DNA of 64,000 bases from Polyodon spathula (GCF_017654505.1 NC_054543.1:23784339-23848338); one strand, 5' to 3'. Numbered from the stretch's first letter, positions 44,641 through 56,664 are shown. Notes: generated by a model from the letters alone, not told the origin. Numbers and translations are program-made.

Positions 44641-46589
44641 ATGTACAACACCTATTAAAATGATACACAAAGCTACCTGCTCTTTCTGGTACATGGATCT
44701 ATTTTTTTACTGTGAACACCATTGTTAAACAACTGTTGGCCGTCAGTGTGTTGTTTAGCATTATAAGGCATGATAGATATTAAAATATAATATTGTTTAA
44801 AGATGGCACTCACCTCATCTTATAGACCCCTGTCCTTTGTATTATTTTAACCTCATGTATTAATCTTAGCCTCACAGGTCCTGACACAAATAGAAAGTGA
44901 CACAAATACAAACTTATTTACCTGGAAGAATTGTGCCTGTTCCACTTGTTTATGACCTTGCTGCCAGTTGCTCTGAGGCAGCGCTGGGTGACTTTGCTGA
45001 ATCTGTCTGCAAAGCTTGGAGCTGTCTCTTCAGGGTCTGTGCTTTTGAAAGTCTCACTGGGAGTGTTTCCCCACTGCATGGATCATTACAGCCCCAGGGA
45101 GCTTGTTGGAAGCACACTTGCTGGTGGCTGCTGTCTGCACAGTCAGTAAGAAATGCAGAGAGTGGGATAATTCGTTGCCAATTTTAACCTATTGAGAGCG
45201 CTTGCTTGTTCAGCCTTGTTTCACCCTCTGTGATAATTTTGAAAGTGATTTCAAGTCAACCCTTTGTATATTCATTTATAACTCGCTTTCAAAATATGTC
45301 AATTTAAATACACTGTACCGCTGGTAATATTGACAGTGTTTCTTGCACAAATTCACTTGTTATTGAAGATTTTTAAATTGATATTCTTTTGTAGTGAGAT
45401 ATGACACAGTTGTATCTATTTTTTAAAATCTCATGTTGGTATGAACAGTTAAATTATGAAACAGCCAGTGATAAATAGCACACCTTACATTTTTAGACTC
45501 AAGTTGTTCGCGGTCTCAGCTAGTTTACTTTCTTGTAAGCTTTACTTTTCAACTGAACAGGCAGTAGACAAGCTTATAGCAGAACACATTGCTTACCATT
45601 TCTGCCAGCTGTGCTTTCAATATCACAATATTTTTATTTAAATTTCCTTTATCATAAATGACCAGCTATTTTGATATCAGATGAAAATCAACACCTCTTG
45701 TCAACCTCGCAACCTCTACCGTTTGCAAATAAAGTGCCGTCATGCTACAAAGAATGCACCTAGTCTCAGATGCACAGGGGGATACCTCATTATGAATATT
45801 CATGTTTGTCAACAAAGTGTGCATAAGAAGTCTCTCCTAGAACACACTATAAAGCTGGGGATTTTATCTGCTGACCGGCTACACTCTGCTGTGATGGTTA
45901 GTGAGTAGAGCACTCGCCTAAGGTATTGTTACAGGTTTGTATTCCACTCAAACAAAACTAATTAGGTTAAATCAAAATCAGTTATAATTCAGTAGTATAG
46001 GACAACCCCCCACAACAGAGACATTTTGAATTACGTATTTGTTTTATTGATAATTAATGAAAATAGATGAACATTTGCTTCAAACCTGCTTGGTTTGAAT
46101 GTGTACCACCTGGCCTGCTGGATGAGTCTGTAGAGTCCCCATGACAGACAGCACCAAGAGGTAGTTTGAAGGGGGGAGTGGAGGGAGTATGCATAATCAC
46201 TTTGAAAGGGTCTGTGTTTGAGAAACAGTATGCTGTTTTATTCACAGGTCGTTTCCCTGATGACACAGATTTCAAAACGGACTCTGTGAAACCAGTGAAT
46301 AAAACAACACACTCACAGGGGGCTTGGTGTGCGTTTCCTAAAGCTGTTCACTCCTCCTGGAGTAAGCTAACAGGTGAACCAATCAAAACTCTAAACTTGA
46401 TAGTCACTGACTTTGTTGAGGAAAACCAAACCAATGCTGTGTTTGTGATTGAAGTGTGGAAGAATCAGCCGATTCAATGATTAAGTCATCACCCGCTATC
46501 AGGATGCATATACCCAATATCAAACGCAAAGAACACTGAATATAAAAAAAGGTGTAACAGTATGCTGCCTCATCATTTTGATGTTTTCA
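44641..46589. other. non-coding stretch with a tRNA-like segment
   Basis: 45886-45950 has GGTTAGTGAGTAGAGCACTC followed by CAGGTTTGTATTCCACTC, an A box and a weakened B box, most likely a SINE head or tRNA-derived fragment. Around 46225-46315 the word TGTTTTATTCAC appears inverted about 85 bases apart. The 104-residue frame at 46166-46480 overlaps this and has no recognised domain. Confidence 0.4.
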
Positions 46590-46720
46590 TATGCTTTTTC
46601 TATCGCTATCCCATAACTGGTGTATAATCGTATGCTTTACTATACTTGAACTTTACAATGCACACCTATTCTTTTACCATGCTTTCACTGGGCTTTATTA
46701 CACTTTGATATGCTTTAACT
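46590..46720 (-). repeat. AAAGCA-rich dispersed repeat, copy 4 (inverted)
   Basis: TTTTACCATGCTTTCACTGG and GCTTTATTACACTTTGATAT are the reverse complement of the pattern at 14.7, 30.4 and 34.5 kb. Confidence 0.5.
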
Positions 46721-48127
46721 ATGGAAAACCTTTATGAGGGGCAATGATAAGTAAAGCTGTATTTCCTGCTACTCTACAGCCTGTACAGTAACTGCCTGTA
46801 CAGACCTCAATTCCCAATGGTTCTCTGTCGTCTGCCATATTTTATTCACAGGGTAAAATTGTCAGAATTTGGATTATATTTACTTTCCTGATTACTGTTT
46901 CCTAACCATTACATCCCCCCTGTCCTGATTAACCAGGAGGAGTTATTTTTAAAAGGATTCAGCATTGATTTAATACTTCTGTTTCTTAACATACAATTAG
47001 GGAGTGTCTGTTTGGACTGGTCTAATTTTAAACAGATCATTACTCTCACCAGCAGAACAGTCAAACTGTTGGAGGAACTGTAACATACAAGCCTAAAACT
47101 GCTCCAACACGCACATACTTCTCCAGGCTTTATGACAATATCTGGGAGGACTTTGTGGTGGCCAAATTAAGCTTTAACTTGCTAACTAATGAAACTGGGC
47201 ATTATAAAATTCATTAAATTCAGCCCCCTCTCTACTGTAGGGAGAAAACAGCAGTATGGTTTTGTTAGAAGAAACTAAGAAGCAAAAAAGACAAGCCAGT
47301 GAGAATAAGCCAGGCTGTAAAATGTACATTCCAGCGCACATTCGATTAATATTATTGTCATCTCAGATTTGCCTCAAAGGAGCTTATAAAGACTGGGTAA
47401 TCAAAATGCAATGCTAATAAAATTGGGCACCTGCATATTTAACCTCTGTGCCTAAAAGCTCCGACATGCTGACATTATCAGAGAGTGTCCCTCAGGAAAC
47501 AGCCTTGTGACACTCATGATTGAGCATGGTGGCTCCATGAAGTGACAGCTCCCTATCCTGATGTGATCACTGCATATCTGTCTAGATAGAAAAAGATGGT
47601 TAAAAGAGTTACCCAGGGTCTTGAAACTATACTAATCTCGTACCTGCAGGCTACCTAGTCCAACCCCTTCACATGCTTTCATCAAATCTCTAGTAGTTTA
47701 ACTGCCCCCGATCCAGTGAGCTGTCTCAGATGCTTTTAAACTGCATTCTAACACCCTTGAAGAGGGTCATGTCACTCACCTTCTTGTCTAATCCAAAGTC
47801 ACATGGAATTTGAACACAAAATATTTATCCTGCCTCCTTAAATCCACCTAATCAGGTTGTAATTGAACTGAGTTGGTCTCAAACTAGTCCCCGTTGCTCA
47901 CCAGTGTAATCCTCATTCGAACATTTGATTTAAAGCAATGAGATGGCTATCCTGCTTGCAGGTCTGTATTCTACAATTTTCTTTTGATTGTTGTTGTGGA
48001 GAAGCCCCGATATGATATTGTTAATACCAGTTTAGAATGTCCAATCATGTTCACAGCAAATCTCCACAACAGCTCAGGCGTAGTGAAGACCAGTGGGTGC
48101 CCTCTGATCCCACAGCAAGTCAGTTGT
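46721..48127. other. non-coding stretch, nothing recognised
   Basis: No gene or repeat is assigned. 47240-47560 is repeat-free and moderately complex. It is a possible conserved non-coding element on appearance only. Confidence 0.4.
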
Positions 48128-48375
48128 CTCTTTACACCCAGGAGCTTGAGAGAGTAGAGGACAAAGGGCAGCCCTGCTGGTGTCCAGTTTTAACTTTTCC
48201 TCCCTAATCCGCAGGAGCACCAGAGCCAAGTCAATGCTCCCAGTGGCTTCCTACAAACAGGAAGCAAATATGCATTCCTTTGACTGTATGATTCACCCTG
48301 CAAACCACACTGCGATGCCTTTACCAGGTGAGGAGGAACAATCCCTGTTGAGTTTGCCTCCCTAACACGCAGAAG
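48128..48375 (-). mobile_element. tRNA-derived SINE, minus strand, rearranged
   Basis: TTTACACCCAGGAGCTTGAG with AGAGGACAAAGGGCAG is the inverted tail, TCCTCCCTAATCCGCAGGAG the middle, and GCGATGCCTTTACCAGGTG (about 48315-48333) the inverted head of the SINE seen at 30036. Directly after it, 48334-48375 repeats the middle part (GAGGAGGAACAATCCCTGTT, GCCTCCCTAACACG), so two copies or a partial duplication are joined. Confidence 0.6.
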
Positions 48376-48889
48376 CTTCAATATTTGTTTTTGGTGATTG
48401 AAGGCATTTTCCCTGTGCAGATATTTTATGTGGATAATATCTCTGGGTATTTAAAATATTTTTGGTTGTAATCTGCACAGATTAGGTGAGGAAAAGCAAA
48501 CTGTTCTGACAGGGATGAAGTACTTAATACACACAAAAACCAGGGATGAGAATAGAATACTTTTCATGACTTCAAACACCCAGTCCTACAATCTTCAGTA
48601 ATGCTAATGTAACCCACGTTCTTGCAAGCAAATTCAGTTCTAAGAACAAGTACAACTTGAAATAGGCTGCTGAAGAGATTGTAAGTAAGCAGTAACACAC
48701 AAGACAGCTTCTGGCCAGCCAAGTTTGTTTATAGAGAAGTGCAGCTGATGATTGGATGGCTGTGGTTCTTTGACCGGCTGGTGGAAGAGTCCTGGCAGAA
48801 CTTCTCATGATAAAAGGTGTCAGCTAACAAACAAGTCTGTGCCAAAACCGCTGACCACCGTGCGTGGAACTGGGATCTGGTTAGTTTAT
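48376..48889. other. non-coding stretch, nothing recognised
   Basis: AT-rich DNA with a weak relative of the CAGGGATG MITE end at 48541. No gene is seen. Confidence 0.45.
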
Positions 48890-49090
48890 GGTAAGTCTAA
48901 TTTAGGAAGTGTGTTAGTAGGGCCTCCTTTTTAGCAGGAGCAGTGCACTGCCGTGTTTGCCCTTGGTCTACCATTGGTGGTAGTATCACATGGTTCTTCA
49001 TTTGTGCTTTCTGTAAATAAATCCTGAGCACCTAAGCGGTGTGTCAACATGTCCTTCCTGACTGTCAGTGGATAACCCACACCCCCTACA
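48890..49090 (+). mobile_element. 3' part of an LTR
   Basis: GTAAATAAATCCTGAGC (poly-A signal near 49014) leads to GTGTGTCAACATGTCC and an end GATAACCCACACCCCCTACA at 49090, the CA end of an LTR. The last 55 bases resemble, inverted, the short LTR-like piece in both arms around the first DIRS element (TGTGGAAGGGTGTGGG). The 5' end is not recognised; nothing internal follows. Confidence 0.45.
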
Positions 49091-51582
49091 CTAGTACCAT
49101 ATTAATTAACAGCCAGCAAGTTACAGACTTTTTTTTAAATAATACAGTAGAGAGTCAATTGTCCAATCTTGATCAACCGTACTGTGGTGAATTAAGTCTG
49201 GTGTATTACGCACACAGCTTCTGCTGCTAAAACGGCTATGAGATTTATCTGCCAAATAAAGGACGAGCAGATGGAGGCAAATGAAAGTTGAACAATTATT
49301 CAGACTACCAAAACATTAGATGGAGCATTGTGCACTTTAAATGTTAGCTTGCTTAGTTCAGGGGGCGTGCAGCAGGGGGCTTCCAATTTCCTGTCAATTA
49401 GTACCTATTCTCTATTTAAGCCCTGATCACTTGCACCTTCGCTGTCTAGTGCTTCATTTTTGTAGCAAATGCTCAGACGCCATCTTCATGGCTAATCTAC
49501 ACTTTGTTGCCTTTCACTGGAGGTCAATTCTCTGCGTAGCGGTCCAAAGATATTATCAATCATTTTCTTACCTGCTCCAGTGCTTCTTCTCATCATTCAG
49601 CTTCTCTATTCGGCTGCAGGAGCTCCAGCGTTAGTCTTTCCTGCTCCGTCCAGCTTCCAGCTCAGCAACAGTACCGTCCAAACCGCAGCTTCATTACTCA
49701 ACTTGTCCGCGTCTTAGACAGACTGGCCCTCCACTAAAACCTCCAAAGCTACTTCAACAAGACAACGACATTTCCGTCGTCAGCGTTTGCCTTGCCATAG
49801 CTCCTCTATTTAAATCCACCACAAAGCTCTGTCAGCTGAATCTTCCTTTACTCTTCCCTTGCAATCAAGCGCCCCTCCCCTGTTCCCAGAGCCAGCACAA
49901 TTTATCTTTCCTTCAGAAGATCCTGCCCTGGATTTCTATTAGCTATGTTCAATGTTTTAAAGACCTATCCAGCCCATTTCATACTCCATTTCAGCCTGTG
50001 GCGGCTTGTGCTTTTGACTGGTCACAACATGCTCCAACAACACTACTGTTCTGCAACTTTTCCACCAACGCCTCTCAGTTCATGGCTACCACGGCAATGC
50101 CCTCATTGAGTGACTGCAGGGAGCGGTAAGTCGCCATGGTGACCAGGCAGCTTCATCTGGCACTGCAAGCTCCGTGCCTCAATTTTCTGGCTTGCTGCTG
50201 CTGCGCTTTCACAATCTGCAAGGGCTCGTTCAACTCGCCGAATCGTGACATCTAAATATTGTGTTTATTTTTCATCTCTCCCAAAAGCAGCCCCATCTCT
50301 GGCTCCATCTAAATCTGCCTTAACACTGAAAGACCAATATCTACTGCATTCAGCAGATCCCTACTCTTTGCAGCAGACCACCGCACTCTACCGATGTTAG
50401 TCCTCCGTTCTCTATTGCAGATCTCTGCTTCAGCAGGTCTCTGCTTTTTACAGCTGGGCCTCTGCACACTAGTAACAGCACTCCATCATTTTCTTCCTCA
50501 GACCTCTGTTCTGTTCAGCAGATCCCACCCTCTACTTAATCGCTCTTTATTACAGCTGATCTCCACTCCCTCTTCAGATCTGCTCACTACTGCAGCATGC
50601 AAAAGTTGTTCTAGTTTACTGTTTAAATCTGCAACTGCACTTCTCCAGATCCTCCAATGCTCCAGCCTTCCTCCAATATGCAGATCGTGGCAGCATTTCC
50701 ACAATCAAGGCTAATGCTAATCCCCATCTAATCAAAATACGGGGCACTTCCTCAGCAATCCAATTCATATCTCTGCTAATCCTCTCAAATGTTACAGCAT
50801 TAATGCTTGGTTTGAGATGTGGTACGAGACTGGAAATCTGTCTTGATTATGAGCTAAGGAGCTCCACTAATAAGAGAATAACTGGCATTGCAAAACCCAA
50901 ATCTCTGAATGTGAGTTTACCTTTTTCATTTCAAGCAGACATGATAGTAGCAAACCGCTGATCAATCCTGTATTAACTAACACATAGAAAGGCAGCATCT
51001 CATCTCTCTGCCTTCGTTTCTAGAATATGGGGTGCAAAGGTGCCGAGCTTCCCCAGTAGCCGATTCATATGTTCGTTCAGTCCAGCTGCCACCTCAGCCC
51101 TCAGTTCCAGCTCTCCTCCTGCCTCTACTTTCAGTATCCAAGTTCAGTCCGCTGGTCCCATCTGCTTCCACAACCCCCATCCAGAAACCCCAGCTTCTCC
51201 AGATGCTATTTGACTGAATCTTACTCTCAGTAACATCCTTCAATCTGCTCCGCATTACTCGTTCCTTGTTCAAGAGCTCCTATTCTACAGCCTGCTCAGT
51301 GTCTTTAACATTCTGCACCCAGAATAGAATAATCATAGCTCTTCAATCAACTGGATCCTGGCTCTCATCGTCCGTGCTAGGGATTCTCTCCATACCAGCA
51401 TTCCGCCTGACCCTCTGTGGGATTCTTAAGAGCTTTCCCCCGCCTCACCTTCCTGTCTGTCTATATCAACATACATTCTCCATTTGCTAATTTCTACTCT
51501 TCAGAAAAGCCATTTCTCCCCCTACAAGGATGTACCCATGGAGATCAGCTGCCTCTCGGCCGCCTTCCATGCTTACTCCATC
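49091..51582. other. pyrimidine-rich region with degenerate tandem motifs
   Basis: From about 49400 the plus strand is rich in CT and CTGC words. 50320-50600 repeats CAGATCTCTGCT, CAGGTCTCTGCT, CAGCAGATCCC and similar at irregular 25-40 base spacing, as in an old minisatellite. TATTTAAGCCC at 49415 could be a pol II TATA-like box of an LTR or similar unit. No coding frame with a motif is present; the 97- and 106-residue frames are products of biased composition. I do not recognise the region. Confidence 0.45.
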
Positions 51583-54010
51583 CATAGGCGCTGACTCCAT
51601 TGGCGCTCTGGGGCTCAAGCACCCACTGAAAATAATTTGCGGGTGCTTAGCACCCACCGAGCCATGGCCATTTTGGTTTTACATTTAAATGTTATTAAAT
51701 TAATAATCTCTGTTTTGTTAAAAACTGCCATGAAACAAAGCTTTTACCATGGTACCACTAGGTGGCAGAAACACGTTACATGGCTGCACAGTGTCAAACC
51801 AGAAAGCGGGATTACAGTAGTGCACTGCGATTGATAGTAGGGTAATGAACATGAGTAGGGCCAGGGAGGAAACAAGATGGATAAATTTGTGTTCAAATTT
51901 AACAGTGAGAAAACTACAAGAACGGAAAGTGCTTCAGCAAATATTGTAGAATCTGCAGCCAGTTCTGACGATCTGACCGCTAAATCAACTACTGATAGGT
52001 TGGATACCAATGAGATCAAACAAACCACAAAAGAAAAATGAGGGAAAGAGAGATCTTTTCAAGGAAGCTGGTTGACATTCTGTCTATGGATTCAATATGA
52101 AAGAACATGTTTTCTGCTCTGTCTGCTGCAAAGCTGTTGCTGCTGGACAACCCCTCCCATCTACAAGTAGGGACAAAGAATCATTAACGGCTTTTGTGAG
52201 TAATGGGTTTTGCTCATGGAACAAAGCTTTAGAAAGGTTTTCATCCCAAGAAAAGTCTTCTGTACATCGAACGGCTGCTCAGAGTGTAATTGCATCTGAA
52301 AAGGGAGAACATGTAGGTAGTCTTATGTCAGCAAGCAAGGAACGTGAAATGCAGCATGCAAGGATTTCATTGCTGAAAATTATAACTTCATTGCAGTTTT
52401 TAGCAGCACAAGGAATTGCTCTATCTGCGTACTGACGATGTACCTGAGCTTAAAAAATGGCTGTAGCGAATGTCTTACAAATGGATGTCTCACAAAGTCA
52501 TCAGCGAAATACTCACTCTGATGTCAAATGAGGTACTGTGAATGCTGTGCACTTGTGTACAGGAGAGAGTTTACTACAAACTTATAATTGACGAAACAGC
52601 AGAGAGTTCTGTTAAAGAGCAAATATCCATCTGCTTCAGCATTGTAAAAGAGAATTTTTCTATTGATGAACTTTTTGTTGGATTTTACGAGACACCTCTG
52701 ACTGATGCTAATATGTTATTTACCATTGTAAAGGATGCACTGCTACGGTTCAATTTTGACATTAGAAAATGTCGAGGTCAGTGTTACAATGGGGCCTCGA
52801 ATGTCAGTGGTGTACTGTCTGGAGTACAAGCAAGGGTCAAGCATGAAGAACCAAGAGCTGTGTACATGCACTGTATGGCACACTCGCTGGACCTGGTTAT
52901 ACAAGATGTGATGCAACAAATACCACCCGTTCAGAACTTCTTACCTCTAATGCGGGTCATGATAGTCTTTATCAGAAGCTCTCCAAAAAAGCTTGCCAGC
53001 TTTGAGACCTTACAAGAAGCCAACAGTCCTGCACAGCGTCTTTGCCCTTTCTGCCCCACAAGATGGTGTCTCCGCGCAACATCCCTCAGACCAGTGGCTT
53101 CCAACTATGCTACACTGCTGACATTTTTGGAGGAAATGGATAGCACCGATTTCTCAAGCATGGGGGCAAAAGCACACATTGTTTCTGAACTTCGTAAGTT
53201 TGATACATTTTTCAATCTGCAGCTGGTTGTTATTTTTGAACAAGTCGATTCACTTAACATTAGTCTATAAAAGACCAGCCTACATTTTCAAGAAGTGCAG
53301 AAAATGATTTTTTCTCTGAAGGAGACCATGCAGCTGTTGAGAGAAACTGGTTTTGAGAATCTGTGGAAAGAAGCTTGTGCAAAGGCCAAGCAGTTTAATA
53401 TTGACGTACCCTGCCTGCCTCGTGGAAGGAAGGCACCTAGGCGAATTGATGAAGGATGAAGTCCCCATGTTTTTGCAACCCCGATGGATGTGAATCAAAA
53501 ATTATTTAACAAAGTTTTCGACATGTTACAAGGAGTCTTGGCTTAAGATTCGAGTCTGATGTTCAAGAGCATTTGATACGGAACAATTTGTAACTTGTAG
53601 TGAGATGGTTAAAGTTGAGCAAGTAATGCAGATGACTTGGATAAACAGAGATTGAAACTTCACTGAAACATGTTTTTGGATATAACCCGACAGAAGAATA
53701 ACCTTGTCTCCAGTGCTGACGATGTTGTTTTATTTTTAAAAACTGAAGGTAAGGAATATTTGTGTACTATGCTACCAGAGTACTGCAAGTTTATTAAAAT
53801 CCTTCTCTCTGTGCCTGTGTCATCCTGCTCTGCTGAACGCTCATTCTCCAGCCTCAGAAGACTTAAAAACTATCCCTGGTCATCAATGGGACAGGCGAGA
53901 CTGAATAATGTAGCTGTCCTTAATGTTCATCAGGACCATACCAGAGAACTTGATGTAAATAAAATTGCTGACAGTTTCATCCAGAAAGCTACAGTTTAAA
54001 ATCACAGGAA
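51583..54010 (+). mobile_element. hAT transposon (TTF-type finger, ZMYM1-like transposase)
   Basis: The 5' end CATAGGCGCTGACTCC followed by CTCAAGCACCCACTG and GGGTGCTTAGCACCCACC resembles the terminal region of a vertebrate hAT family (GGCGC and AGCACCC motifs in inverted pairs). The transposase follows on the same strand. A matching right terminus is not found after 54000, so the right end is lost or too diverged. Confidence 0.72.
51877..53999 (+). pseudogene. hAT transposase with TTF-type zinc finger, broken
   Basis: The first Met is at 51877 (MDKFVFKFNSEK) and the frame ends in TGA near 52038. Frame 52097-52435 is the TTF finger and its tail: FCSVCCKA, then LTAFVSNGFCSWNKALERFS and KSSVHRTAA. 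Frame 52542-53270 is the RNase H-like core: LIIDETAE, GFYETPLTDAN, CRGQCYNGASNVSG, VYMHCMAHSLDLVIQD and CPTRWCLRA. The Asp usual in CYDGASN is Asn (52788-52790). After an open gap, frame 53670-53999 has the dimerisation domain, VSSCSAERSFSSLRRLKNY and RLNNVAVLNVHQD. The protein resembles the domesticated host gene ZMYM1 and its transposon relatives, but the stops rule out a working host gene. Confidence 0.82.
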
Positions 54011-55205
54011 TATTTTTATTAAATCATCAAGAAAGCTTCAATTATTAAATCAAACTTAATAAATAAATAACACATTTTAAAGTAATGGTTTAGAACTTCC
54101 CAGAGCGTATGAGACTGGACAGTCTTGAGTACCAAAAAAGCTGAAAGTGGGATGATTAAATAATAATGGGCTGCAGTCCAAACTAAAACAGAAAAAAAAA
54201 ACACCATTACAAAGCCAGCAATACATGTATACTCTCACCAGGGGTAGACACACCTGCCAGAACACTGTCAATAGGGTGTAAAGCTGTCGTGGACAGTCTT
54301 GTGCATGCATGACCAGTTTCAGAAACATCGCTGTCGAACCCTGATTGTGTATAACCTATAACACTGTAAGAAGAATGATTTCTCATGCAGGTTTTATACA
54401 TTTATATGGGTTATGCTTACTGTTTTAGGTATTTTCTTTAATAGATCATACTATATAGTTCCCAGGTGACTGCTTTAGTGCTTTATATATATCAAGAGAC
54501 GCGCTTGTCCAATTCTGATTAGACTTGTGAGTTGTTTTTTTTAGTATGGGGAGAAAAAAAATACCTTAATGTTTCCTTATTGATAGCGGCGTTTATTCAA
54601 AGATGGCCTCTATTATAACGTTGATATATGACTGTGGCGTCAATACGAGGACGTCTTTAATACGAGGGCGGCGCCAAATTGAAGTAATACGGTATATATA
54701 TATATATAATATATATATAGATATTATATATATATATATATATAGATATATATATATATAACCACGGCAGGGATCATTGTGCCGTCCCTCCCACTATGCA
54801 CATTTTAAAATTATTTATTGGTGTTAATTGCTCATTTTCCCCTGCACCACGGAGTCTTTGCAAATTAGGATCGAGTGCAGGGTATTTAAGGGGTACAGTC
54901 TAGAAGGAAGCAGAAGGTGCGCTCTTTTTCCGAGCAGTCATATAATTATTGTAAGTTTTGTGTTAAACCTGTGTGGTTATTTGTTTAAGTTGCAGGTAAG
55001 CAATGTAGCTGTCTTGCGAGTTAGTCAGCAACCCGCAACGAATGTTTCATCAGTGCTTCAAAGGAGCTAGGTGTTTGTTTTGTTTTGCTTATTTTTGTAA
55101 TTAAAAGTGCACGTCAGCACTGTTTCTTTCAAATCCTGTGTGTTGGTCGTGATTTTAGAAGGGAAAGGAACCCGAGCGAGCCTGTGTGGAGAGTCTGGCT
55201 GTTAC
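54011..55205. other. non-coding stretch with imperfect TA repeat
   Basis: 54691-54760 is an imperfect TA array. Just before it, 54600-54690 is CpG-containing (CGTCAATACGAGGACGTC, TACGAGGGCGGCGCC) and ends AATACGGTA, like the terminus of a DNA transposon family whose ends begin TACCGTATT. Nothing else is recognised. Confidence 0.4.

Positions 55206-55283
<78 letters not shown>
55206..55283. repeat. compound (TA)n(CA)n microsatellite
   Basis: About 13 TA units followed by about 24 CA units. It ends directly at the deleted Tc1 element. Confidence 0.96.
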
Positions 55284-55285
<2 letters not shown>

Positions 55286-55850
55286 AGTTTGCAGAAGTAT
55301 TCAAAGTACAGGCCAATCCTTAAGGACAACTTATTTGAGTCAGCCAAGACTCTGAAACTGGGGAGGAAATTCACATTTCAGCAGGACAATGACCTGAAGC
55401 ACAAAGCCAAAACCACACTGGAATGGTTTACCAAGAAGAGAATTCATGTTCTTGAGTGGTCCAGTCAAAGTCCTGACTTGAATCCAATCGAATATTTATG
55501 GTGAGACTTGAAGGTTGCAGTCCATCGACGAATCCCAAGAAACTTATCAGAACTGGAGTAATTTTCCCATGAAGAATGGGCAAAAATGTCACCATCCTAC
55601 TGTGCAAAGCTAGTAGAGACCTATCCAAAAAGATTCATAGCAGTAATTGCTGCAAAAGATGCTTCTACTAAGTACTGACTTAAGGGGCTGAATACTTACG
55701 CAACCAGTAAATTTCATTTTTTACAAGTTCTGCAAGTTTTGCTGACATTTAACCTCCTCCTCATATAACAGTGTTCAGTTTAACCACTACAGCTTTGAAT
55801 ACAAAAAGTTTGTTTGAAAAACAGTGCATTATTTGTAATTCAACAAAATG
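55282..55850 (+). mobile_element. Tc1-like element, internally deleted, same family as 19391
   Basis: CAATAGTTTGCAGAAGTATT is the left end of the family at 19391-20956. After 22 bases it jumps to AGTACAGGCCAATCCTTAAG, matching about 20413 of the full copy, so roughly 1 kb of 5' sequence is lost. The transposase C-terminal half follows ([32 protein letters not shown]). The right end fades out at ATTCAACAAAATG and lacks the final repeat. Confidence 0.82.
55360..55560 (+). pseudogene. Tc1 transposase C-terminal fragment
   Basis: In the frame 55085-55504 only the last 60 or so residues are meaningful. They hold the second catalytic Asp in [11 protein letters not shown] and the third acidic residue in [11 protein letters not shown], followed by a stop at 55502. 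The upstream part of that frame is microsatellite translation. Confidence 0.75.
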
Positions 55851-55924
55851 TTATTATCCATTAAATCAACAGTACAAAAGTCACTCTTGAAATCAGGACT
55901 TAAAGGATGTGTTGTAGTAAGAAT

Positions 55925-56175
55925 AGCTCTATTAAAAGGAAACAAGACTAAAAGGCTAAAATAGCACAAGAACACAGAGACTGGACTATGGAACAATGGT
56001 CAAAGGTGCTTCCAACTGTTGATGGATGGACAACAACATCTGTGCTTTCTGCCAGTTCTGTTGTCAATTCAACACTTGTCTTTTTTCTATTCCTGAAGGA
56101 TATTATCTTCAAGTATTGCTCATCCTTGTTAGACAGCTTTTTGGGTCTTCCAGTCCTGGGTTTGTGAATTACAGA
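55925..56175 (-). pseudogene. N-terminal Tc1 transposase remnant, different family
   Basis: On the minus strand the region reads PRTGRPKKLSNKDEQYLKII, then SFRNRKKTSVELTTELAE and VVVHPSTVGSTF. This is the DNA-binding half of a Tc1 transposase, with the GRPKK hook between the two helix-turn-helix parts. The catalytic half is absent. It differs from both nearby families (GRPPKL and GRPRKL types). It is too short and broken to stand as a long open frame. Confidence 0.65.
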
Positions 56176-56593
56176 TTTTGTTTCTCTGTATTTTGATTAT
56201 ACTTCGGATACCACACCTTAAAAATCATGATATGCGAGCTAGTTCACTCAATGTTTTTCAAGTCAAGGTTGTTATACTAGATAAGAAAACAATAGTACAT
56301 TTTTTATACTCATAAGATGTTTAAATGTTTAAGACTTTTGCAATAAATAAACATGAGTATCATTCAAAACAAGTGAAAGATAAGATGACAAAGTATAAAT
56401 GCTCCCTTAAAATACTGGTGTGTGTGTATACAGTATATACCCACAATTTTAAATAAAGTTTTAAAATTATACACAACATTATTTTTTATTTCCATGTGGT
56501 TACTGCTCGCTGGTGGGAGAGCCGCCTCCCCTGTATGTTAGTACTACTAGTTTCCATAACAGCGAATTCTGCTTCCATTCATTTTCCTGATCT

Positions 56594-56595
<2 letters not shown>

Positions 56596-56662
<67 letters not shown>
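56596..56662. repeat. (TA)n microsatellite
   Basis: About 33 TA units. The open frame across it is an artefact. Confidence 0.97.

Positions 56663-56664
<2 letters not shown>

Noticed and set aside
45886..45950. tRNA gene
   Set aside because: The A box is fair but the B box is degenerate and no acceptor stem can be paired; more likely a SINE head.
46166..46480. 104-residue plus-strand open frame
   Set aside because: No domain, no neighbouring element gene and no coding signature that I can see. It overlaps an inverted TGTTTTATTCAC pair. It may be chance.
50394..50714. 106-residue Leu/Ser-rich open frame resembling a signal peptide
   Set aside because: It results from the pyrimidine-rich tandem words in this region.
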